A stretch of 28,124 bases of DNA from Fonticula-like sp. SCN 57-25. Lineage: Eukaryota > Nucleariida > Rotosphaerida. The stretch spans positions 1 to 28,124 of the forward strand of contig MEDX01000052.1 in assembly GCA_001724245.1 (NCBI GenBank). Reading direction: 5' to 3'. Below are positions 21,655-28,124 of this stretch, piece after piece. A program made the position numbers and the translations under genes. Below the pieces are notes generated by a model. It was given only the letters and a program-made list of their open reading frames with translations, was not told where the DNA came from and made no database searches. The first letter of the stretch is position 1. Each line of letters begins with the position of its first letter.

Positions 21655-24569
21655 ATGACGAACGAGTCGGAGCTCAACAAGGCGACCAACACGTATCTGT
21701 CGCGGCGCCAAGTTAGGCCGTCGGAGAACGCGCGCGGAGACACATCGCTCGACGAAGCCGTCTTTAGCGTACGCGTTGCAGCTCGTTTCCGCGCAGAAAA
21801 TGGTGTCTTACGATGGCGCGCTAGACGAACGCCGACGCCGATGCGAGCGCGTCGTTTGTCACAGCGCAGGGCAACGGGAGGTTACATGACCCTACCACCT
21901 TTGTCGAGCAGTATCGCGCGCTGAGCAATTGGGTCAGCGCGTCGCTAGATCTCTACAAGGTCCGTCGCGTGTTGGACGTGGGCATGGCAACTAATCACTT
22001 TTGCAGCCCGAGCTCCGCGCGGTCCTGTTCCCGCTCTACGTGCACTCGTACCTCGACATTTTCCAGCAGAATGCCGACAAAGGTACGAATGTATGTTGCC
22101 TTCCTCCTTGTGCTCATTTGCTGCTTTAGGCCGCGAGTTCCTCGAGCGGTTCGAGGGCGATCACATTGAAAAGCACGCGGCCGAGATTCAAAAGCTTAAG
22201 GCGATCTCTGCTGCGCAGTTTAGGGAAAACGATCTAGTAAAAGCGATTCTGGCGAGCAGATACAATGTAAAGCTCTGCTCCTTTTCGTACGAGCTGCTCG
22301 TCTTTTTCCTCCACGACAATGGCTACTCGCTCATGATGAGCCTCATCACCAACCACCTCAACATCCAGAGTGCGCATCCCTCATAAATCGTGCAAAATTT
22401 CCCTTTTAACGCTCCTTTTCAGCGCATCCCGGCCGGCCAAGCATAAAGGTGGACGAAGAGTCGTCGTTCCTGAGCATGGGCCCCGGCATGAGCGTCGGCG
22501 AAAAGGCGCTCGTCCCCGTCCTCTGGGGCGCCATCGAGCCCGACATTGACGTACGCACATTCAATATTGCCAATTTCGCCATTTTGTGGCACATTTCGTG
22601 TTGTCTTGTGCCACATTGCACTCATTTGACGTCATTTATGCATAATTTTTGATGCTATTCTTGCATTTCTCCTTTCATTTCTCTGACACTTTTCCCTTCA
22701 GGCACCCGTCGAAGGCGCCACGAAGCGCAAGGCCAAGGCCGACGAGCCCGGCGCGCACGTCCCCCCCCCCGACCGCATCCCCAAACCCAAGCCGCGCGAC
22801 GAAGAAATCCAAGCCGACCTGAACGCCCTCAAGGAAATGCGCCAGCGCATCCACATTGGCCCGTCTGCGCTGCCGTCCATCTGCTGCTACACCTTCCACA
22901 ACACAAACGACACGCTGTCGTCGCTGACCATTTCTGACGACTCGTCGCTCATGTGCGCGGGCTTTTCAGAGTCGCACATGAGCATGCACAACCTGCGCGG
23001 GGTGCGTTTTTGGGGCCTGTGGGCGGTTAGAACTGACGTTGTTGATTGTAGGAGACGTTCAAGGCGATGAAGGCGCCGAATGAGTTGCCGACAATCTTGC
23101 AAATGGACGCAAAGGAAGGTGCGAAATTTACTTTTATTGAATTGGATAATGTGGAAAATAGTTGTAAATGACAATATTTTTGGTTCTCTTGTGAATTGCC
23201 TGTGTTTATACCTACCTTCTCTTGTGATTTTCCCATCCTTCTTACACACTTTCTTACCTATTCCTGTACATCTTTCTCACTTATTTCTTGCCCAGTTGCT
23301 TCTCTTGACCGCTTCATGGAAGACTCTGGCCGCTCCGAGCGCCGCCTCATCGGCCACGCCGGCCCCGTCTACTCGACCTCCATCAGCCGCGAGAACCAGT
23401 TCCTCCTCTCTGCCTCTGAGGACGCCACCGGTACATACTTAACATTACTTATCCACGTGGCCCACTGACGTCATCAATAGTGCGCATGTGGTCGCTTCAG
23501 ACGTGGTCGAATTTGGTTGCGTACAAGGGGCACAACTCGCCCGTATGGGACGTTCAGTTTGCGCCGATTGGGTTTTACTTTGCCACCGCGTCACATGACC
23601 GCACGGCGAGGCTGTGGTCATGTGATCATATTACGCCGCTGCGCATCTTTGCGGGGCACCACAGCGACGTCAACGTGCGTGGAACGAATTTATTATGGTT
23701 ATTTTGCTGACATTTCGACCCATTGGATGTTTAATTTTGCTTTTTTTGTTTGTAATTTTCTTTTTTCTTGCTTGTTTTTGCCTTGTTTACCTTTCTTTTT
23801 CGCCTATTTTTGCTTGTTTTCCTTCTATTTTTGCCCACTTTCCCTTTCATTTCCACTCTTTTTTCTCCCCCTTTCTGCCCTTCCCTTCACCAGGTCGTGC
23901 GCTTCCACCCCAACTCCAACTACATTGCCACCGGCTCCTCCGACAACAGCGTTCGCCTCTGGGACGTCCAGTCCGGCAACACTGTCCGCGTCTTCCCCGG
24001 CCACACTGGCGCCGTCCACGCGCTCGCCTTTTCCCCCGACGGCCGCTCGCTCGCCTCCGCCGGCGAGGACGGCGTCGTCATGCACTGGGACATTTCGTCC
24101 GGCAAGCGCATCAAGCGGCTGGCGGGGCACCGCGGGTGTGTCCAGTCGCTCAGCTTTTCGGTGGATAATGCAATGCTGGCGTCGGGTGCGATGGATAATA
24201 CGGTGAGGCTGTGGGATGTGCACCGCTCGGGTGTGCGCGAGGACAAGCCGGCTGAAGAGTACGTTTTTGATGTTTTTTTAAGCTTTTTTGAGGTTTTTTT
24301 TGATGCTTTTTTGATGCTTTTTTGATGGTGTTTGATGCAATTTTGATGCATTTGTGATGCATTTTGATACTTTTTTATACCTGTTTGATACTTTTTGATG
24401 CAATTTTGATGCTTTTTTCTTTTTGCTGACAACTCTGCACAGTGGGTCAAAGACGGAAGTGTCGGCGGATTTGCTGGGGACGTTTACGACAAAGGCGATG
24501 CCGGTGCAGCTCGTGCACTTTACGCATCGCAATATTCTGCTTGCGGGTGGGGCGTACAGCGGAATCTGA
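21655..24569 (+). CDS. TAF5: TFIID/SAGA subunit TAF5
   Basis: WD40 scaffold subunit of TFIID (and, in fungi, SAGA). Eleven exons (21655-21768, 21825-21959, 22007-22082, 22130-22369, 22423-22550, 22702-23001, 23052-23118, 23296-23430, 23481-23674, 23894-24258, 24443-24569) give 626 residues with closed phases. A LisH-like start (about 4-38) precedes the TAF5 NTD2 domain (about 66-190: [38 protein letters not shown]). The C-terminal propeller (about 285-626) has repeats ending [34 protein letters not shown] and VRLWDVHRS, closing with [11 protein letters not shown] and [12 protein letters not shown], the TAF5 signature end. Introns 5, 7, 9 and 10 are 150-220 bases, much longer than elsewhere. 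Exon 6 carries a run of ten C. The acceptor of intron 1 is the least certain point. Confidence 0.95.
22627..22634. promoter_or_regulatory. Perfect CRE in TAF5 intron 5
   Basis: TGACGTCA, the full ATF/CREB palindrome, lies within intron 5 of TAF5. It may be a regulatory site or chance. Confidence 0.35.
22761..22770 (+). repeat. C10 homopolymer in TAF5 coding exon
   Basis: Ten consecutive C encode part of Val-Pro-Pro-Pro. The reading frame on both sides requires ten, so no frameshift is present in this sequence. Confidence 0.9.
23466..23473. promoter_or_regulatory. Perfect CRE overlapping TAF5 intron 8 branch site
   Basis: TGACGTCA lies eight bases from the 3' splice site of the 50-base intron 8. 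The preceding C makes CTGAC, the usual branch-like motif here, so the palindrome may be incidental. Confidence 0.35.
23675..23893 (+). repeat. Pyrimidine-rich 219-base intron 9 of TAF5
   Basis: From about 23740 to the CACCAG acceptor the intron is almost wholly T and C on the sense strand, with many TTTT(G/C) and CCTTT units. It begins GTGCGTGG. It is the longest intron found in the window. Confidence 0.7.
24259..24442 (+). repeat. TTTTGATGC minisatellite in TAF5 intron 10
   Basis: A degenerate tandem repeat with core TTTTGATGC fills about 24262-24420. At least eight TTGATG copies and two TTGATA variants are separated by T-runs. The intron has a normal GTACGT donor and a CTGAC branch-like motif before CACAG. 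The antisense frame through it is Lys/Gln/Ser-rich but is not a gene. Confidence 0.75.
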
Positions 24570-24627
24570 AAAGGCGTTTCTTTTTGTCTCGTGATGTTGC
24601 TTGTTGTACATGTCGGTGCTTTCGATG

Positions 24628-24633
24628 AATAAA
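24628..24633 (+). terminator. Poly(A) signal AATAAA of TAF5
   Basis: AATAAA lies 58 bases past the TAF5 stop codon, a typical distance. Confidence 0.55.
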
Positions 24634-24672
24634 AGCACGTTGATCTGATGAGGAAATTTTGATTAAAGTACA

Positions 24673-24678
24673 TTTATT
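24673..24678 (-). terminator. Possible poly(A) signal of metallopeptidase gene
   Basis: TTTATT on the plus strand reads AATAAA on the minus strand, 196 bases past the minus-strand stop. If used, the two convergent transcripts would nearly meet or overlap. Confidence 0.3.
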
Positions 24679-24874
24679 GCAAATGAACATGGTGAAAATG
24701 GACACTTGACTGCACTTTAATGCGTATCTGGGTACATTTACAGCCATTAATATTCAGTATTGCATGTCGACAAGTCCCAAAAGCTTTGTTTCATTGGTCA
24801 GACTACGTGCATTTGATCCATCAGAATTACTCTCATTAGATTATGCATGCACATTACATTACAACTACACTTTG

Positions 24875-26224
24875 TTATAATGAAGCAGGGCTTGCGAGGT
24901 TTGACGGCACCTGCGGCGTCGCGAGCAGGTGCGCAAACCTCGCCCACCACGCCTCCCTATCCCCCGCCAGCGGCGCGAGGTAGTCCCTCACCATATCCTG
25001 CCCCACATTGTAGTTGATGACGTACGCGCGGTACGCCCTGATAAACTTTAGCCGCTGCGCCGCCCTTTCCGGCGCCATCAGCGCGTACTTGCACAGCCAC
25101 TCGAGCGCCTTTTCCTCGCTGAGCGACCCGTCCATGACGCCACGTGCGACCTCGTTTCCCGCGTACGACAGCTGCTGCGCCTTTTCCTCCACGAGGTAGT
25201 ACGTGTGCGCGTCGGCGGCGTCCAGGCCGGCCAGCGGGAAGAGCACGGTGGACTCGAAGGCGACGCGCTCTTGGACGGTCGGGAAGACCATGCCGATGCC
25301 GTAGTTGGCGGTGCCTTCGGCGATCAGCGACTGGGGGGAGAAGAGGGGGTAGATGCCGAATTCGACAAAGCCGCGATCGACGACGAGCTTTTCTTCCAAG
25401 AGGCAGTTGAACACATGGTGGCCGGGGTAGCCTGCGGGGAGGCAAAGAGGGGTTTGGGTGAGCAGATGCGTGAGGAAAAGAGGGGCGCACCTTCGTGGGC
25501 GGCGAGATCGACGGCGCGGTCAATGTAGATCGGGAGATCAGTGTTGACCTCGATCACAGAGTGGAAGCTGCCTTTGTACCAGTTGTAGCCGCTCCAGGGC
25601 TTGTCAGTGACATATCTAATATCAAAGCTCTCTTGGGCGGGGAGCTTTGTCCAGCATCAGCATGCATGCACGTTTGATAGCCAAGCGTACCGAGATGTGA
25701 GCCTTGGTGCGCGATCGCGACTCTTCGATGGCCGCGCGGAAGACGGCGTCCAGGCGGTCCACAGGGATGACAAACTGGCTCTTAAAGGCAGCGTACCGCT
25801 CGGTGAGAGGCGCAGTGCCGCGGCCGGGGATCAGCTCGTCCACCTGATCGACCAGGCGCTGAAAGTGCGCCTCGTCAAACCGAGGGGGGGTCGCATCGTA
25901 CAGTTTGGACGCTTCCTCGTCGAACGAAAGAGGCACTGCGCCGGGCGATAGCATGAGCGCATACGTGCGAATGGCGACAAGCTGCTTCTTGAGGAAGAGG
26001 CGCCGAAGTACATTGATGGGATCCGCCGCCTCGTCGGCAGTCAGCTCGGGCATTGACGCCAGGACATTGCCGGCTCGGTCCGCAATTTCCGGAAGGCTCG
26101 GGAGAGGATTGCTGCCCAGGATGCTCACCGCGGGGCCATAAAGGGCGTCAATGTAGCCGTCCGAGTGCGCGCCGAGATCGCGGACAAGCACGACGTACTC
26201 GCGCGCTGTGGCATCGAGCGACAT
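24875..26224 (-). CDS. HEGYPGHH zinc metallopeptidase-like protein
   Basis: Belongs to a DUF885-like family of predicted zinc peptidases best known from bacteria; substrate unknown. Three exons (25691-26224, 25491-25644, 24875-25431) give 414 residues with closed phases. The N-terminal helical half begins SLDATAREYVVLVRDLGAHS and has YIDALYGP. The catalytic core has VTDKPWSGYNWYKGSFHS, then NTDLPIYIDRAVDLAAHEG, the metal-binding HEGYPGHH at 228-235 (split by intron 2), LFSPQSLIAEGTANYG with the likely third ligand Glu, and LFPLAGLDAADAHTYYLVEE. There is no signal peptide or membrane span, so it is probably cytosolic. Two introns with GTACGC and GTGCGC donors show it is resident in this genome and not contamination. 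The family's spread suggests ancient transfer from bacteria (inference). A TTACGTCA site lies 18 bases before the ATG. Confidence 0.88.
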
Positions 26225-26741
26225 GTCGCTGGTCGTATTTGATTACGTCACTCTGAGGGCTACGTGGCAAAAAAGGTTGCTGTCGGTGATGAGCGGCCGC
26301 CGTCGGCTCGTTTTGTGGGTGTTTTGCGCTTTTGTTGTGCAGGGGAAACGTTCAAGGGCAAACAAATTCATTGCAGGATGAAATTGGAATAATTGAATTC
26401 GTAGTAAAAACACAGTGACAAACGGGCATGCCAATCGATCCGTCAAACGAGGAGCGGAAGCAACCTTGCTACAATGCAATAAAAGAAAGAGGAACAGGGC
26501 GAATCAAGCAGGCCCACGCACAAATACGCGCGAGTGAGCAGGACACAAGTACACTACAGGGGAGGTCGACAGGAAAACAGACGGTGGTGATGTTACATCA
26601 ACTAGAGGGTGACATCGGGCGTGCAGACGCATTGCCCAGACAGATGAGAATATATACACGAATGCCAATAAGCAAATGAGAGGAAACAGGCAGGCAGCAT
26701 GTCTGCGGCGGTAATCCCACGAAACAGGCCTTGCGTCGTCA
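26225..26741. other. Metallopeptidase promoter and 3' region of membrane gene
   Basis: These 517 bases separate two minus-strand genes. Next to the metallopeptidase start is TTACGTCA at 26243-26250, a CRE variant. The remainder is A-rich on the plus strand and probably holds the 3' untranslated part of the gene ending at 26742. The open frames here show no recognisable protein. Confidence 0.5.
26243..26250. promoter_or_regulatory. CRE variant TTACGTCA at metallopeptidase start
   Basis: TTACGTCA (TGACGTAA on the gene strand) lies 18 bases upstream of the ATG at 26224, and matches a site bound by many ATF/CREB factors. Confidence 0.4.
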
Positions 26742-27104
26742 TCAGCTCCGACGCTGGGTTGTTGACGAGCGTTTCGAAAGGGCGACGAGGACGGGCGACA
26801 TTTCGATCCAGACCTGGACGAGGCAGTACAGCCAGAACGCGGCGGCCATAAGGCCCAGCACAATGAACGTCGGCGGGCTGCTGCAGATGGCCGGCAGCTG
26901 CGCGTTCAGCATATTTGGCTTGTTCCACGACATCTTGCCGAGCCCGTCAGCAAGGTCGATGGTCTCGCCGGTGAGCGATGCCTGGTGGAGCCACCGCGTC
27001 GATGCCGCGGCGCTCTCCGCAAATTGATCATGGTGGCTCGTGCTAAGGTACGTCGCCGTACATACAACGACGAGCACAAGGGCTGCGTCCGACAGCGCTG
27101 GCAT
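26742..27104 (-). CDS. Small two-span membrane protein, unknown
   Basis: Family not recognised. A single exon codes 120 residues from the first reasonable ATG (MPALSDAALVLVVVCTATYL). Residues 5-20 are hydrophobic and could be a signal peptide or short anchor. A polar stretch of about 55 residues follows, then a clear transmembrane segment at about 78-100 (PTFIVLGLMAAAFWLYCLVQ). The tail is short and basic (SKRSSTTQRRS). This gives either a type I or a hairpin topology. An in-frame extension upstream to 27188 exists but starts without an ATG. It diverges from the alpha-mannosidase gene across 835 bases. It is supported by clean hydropathy and codon use, not by homology, so a missed exon is possible. 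Confidence 0.55.
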   Translation of the reverse strand: MPALSDAALVLVVVCTATYLSTSHHDQFAESAAASTRWLHQASLTGETIDLADGLGKMSWNKPNMLNAQLPAICSSPPTFIVLGLMAAAFWLYCLVQVWIEMSPVLVALSKRSSTTQRRS

Positions 27105-27939
27105 TGTCTCGCTACTCAAGTGCAAAACGCGGCGAACAACGGTAAACAAAGATTCGTTGGCGGGCAAACGGCAGTCCGACCAACACAATCGACTTGATCA
27201 AGGGGCACAAACGCTGTGCTGGGGGGCGGTATACACGTCAACTCGCTATCAGCGGGAATGCGTGTGTTGCGTCAAAGGGGGCCGCGGGGGGCAAACTCAC
27301 AGGTTCGCGCCGTCGGGGACCGAAGCTGGGGGGAGTGAGAGGGCGGAGAGGCGGTTAAAACGCGTTCCATTCGTTCGGACGGCGAGTTTTGATTGGTCGG
27401 TCTGGTCTGTATACCTGTTTCCAGATTAGGACTACCTGGAAGGTGACGTCAGTGAAGCACGGCGCGCACCAATCAGGAGCGAGGATCGAAGGTGGTTAAC
27501 CCGGAGAGTGGCGCGAAAGGTGGCCGGCGGGTGTTTTACACAACCGGCAGCGTAGGGCATGAGGGCGCGGTGAGGTGGGAGGAAGGGTGGAGGGAGGAGC
27601 AAGGTGGGTGGTTGCTGCTAGCGTAGTCGTGGTAAACAAAGTCGAGCAGATCCCTTTTTGGAGTGCCAAGCATCGTCGCTACATATATGGCGTGCAACAT
27701 CATGATCCACTCTCTTTGTCACCACCATTCCCTTGTTTACATTCTTTATGATGTGTATTATACCACGTTGCCACAGCTGTGCCGCAGTTTGCATTCAGTA
27801 TCCTGCACTGTGCGCCTTTCTTTTACATGCACAAAGAGCAAAACAGGTCGCCGTCGGCAGCCGACATATGCCCCGAAATCTGGGGTACAGTTTGGGGTTG
27901 AATCCGCTCATCATTCGGTGACGCGCATAACAAGAGACG
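27105..27939. promoter_or_regulatory. Divergent promoter region of alpha-mannosidase
   Basis: No gene is supported in these 835 bases. ATTGG at 27392-27396 and CCAAT at 27469-27473 flank a perfect CRE at 27444-27451. A strongly purine-biased stretch (27553-27618) with many GGG runs follows. The last 250 bases are A/T-richer and lead to the mannosidase ATG. Confidence 0.5.
27444..27451. promoter_or_regulatory. Perfect CRE between inverted CCAAT boxes
   Basis: TGACGTCA is bracketed by ATTGG 48 bases to the left and CCAAT 18 bases to the right, in the shared upstream region of two divergent genes. A CRE with CCAAT boxes is a common promoter arrangement in fungi and animals. Confidence 0.55.
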
Positions 27940-28124
27940 ATGTCGCGAGCAGCGGCCCTGCTGATCGCAGCGGTGCTCTCCGTAGCATCGCTGCCGTCCG
28001 CAGCTTCCGAGCAACAAGACATGCTTACAGGATATATCATTGCGCACTCTCACTGCGATGCGGGGTGGCGCGTTACGATTGAAGAGTACTATGAGACGAG
28101 CGTGCGCTCCATTCTGACGTCGAC
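27940..28124 (+). CDS. GH38 alpha-mannosidase, N-terminal part
   Basis: Start of a class II alpha-mannosidase, a zinc-dependent enzyme that trims mannose from glycoproteins in the lysosome/vacuole or secretory path. The 61 complete codons begin with a signal peptide (MSRAAALLIAAVLSVASLPS, likely cleaved near SAASE). They continue with the GH38 hallmark IIAHSHCDAGW, whose His and Asp bind the catalytic zinc, and then EEYYETSVRSILTS. The CDAGW and YY spacing resembles lysosomal MAN2B1-type enzymes more than the Golgi form. The gene runs off the right edge, so length and introns are unknown. Confidence 0.9.
   Translation, partial: MSRAAALLIAAVLSVASLPSAASEQQDMLTGYIIAHSHCDAGWRVTIEEYYETSVRSILTS

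Larger units (their letters stand above)
24570..24874. other. Convergent 3' region, TAF5 / metallopeptidase
   Basis: These 305 A/T-rich bases lie between convergent stops, with no coding gene seen. TTGTACATGTCGG is at 24604-24616. Poly(A) signals for each strand lie at 24628-24633 (plus) and 24673-24678 (minus). Confidence 0.55.

Noticed and set aside
24150-24450. Lys/Gln/Ser-rich frames on the minus strand
   Set aside because: They are translations of the TTTTGATGC repeat in TAF5 intron 10 read antisense, not genes.

Overview
This window is nuclear DNA from a gene-dense eukaryote. Fifteen protein-coding genes fill about 28 kb on both strands, and almost all carry several short introns (many of 46 to 70 bases). 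The recognisable genes are housekeeping ones: CDC5, RPS29, an ATF2-type bZIP factor, DPM1, NSUN2/Trm4, SAP30, SDHAF3, TAF5, a TBC-domain protein and an alpha-mannosidase. The set, including SAP30, an ATF2-like bZIP, a two-subunit-style DPM1 and a tandem FERM protein, fits a unicellular opisthokont such as an early-diverging fungus or a protist relative. The species is not identifiable by eye, and FERM proteins argue against a typical ascomycete or basidiomycete. No tRNA, rRNA, transposon or CRISPR array was recognised.

Layout. 55-2634 (-) CDC5; 3016-3431 (+) RPS29; 3776-4994 (-) bZIP factor; 5597-7453 (-) ankyrin protein with a PP1-docking segment; about 1 kb of promoter-like DNA with a possible small RNA; 8520-8967 (-) small membrane-anchored coiled coil; 9187-11762 (+) tandem FERM protein; 12104-14364 (+) TBC RabGAP; 14573-15529 (+) DPM1; 15676-16335 (-) coiled-coil protein; 16431-18994 (+) NSUN2/Trm4; 19245-19814 (-) multi-span membrane protein; 20219-20787 (+) SAP30; 21108-21574 (-) SDHAF3; 21655-24569 (+) TAF5; 24875-26224 (-) bacterial-type HEGYPGHH metallopeptidase; 26742-27104 (-) two-span membrane protein; 27940-28124 (+) start of a secreted GH38 alpha-mannosidase, cut by the window edge.

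The exon models were built by hand. In each multi-exon gene the phases of all junctions close exactly and the family motifs read continuously across them. The 60 introns recovered this way share an unusual donor: GTNC in all 60, and GTRCG in 54. None has the usual GTRAGT. Acceptors follow CTGAC, CTAAC or CTTAC branch-like motifs. This splice grammar is the most striking property of the window.

The genes do not form one pathway; they cover splicing, translation, transcription, tRNA modification, glycosylation, Rab traffic and mitochondrial complex II assembly. Regulatory patterns link some of them. Perfect CRE palindromes (TGACGTCA) occur four times, one of them upstream of the bZIP gene whose product should bind such sites. 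Helically phased ATCAG motifs lie just upstream of two genes, and divergent gene pairs share intergenic regions as short as 80 to 95 bases.
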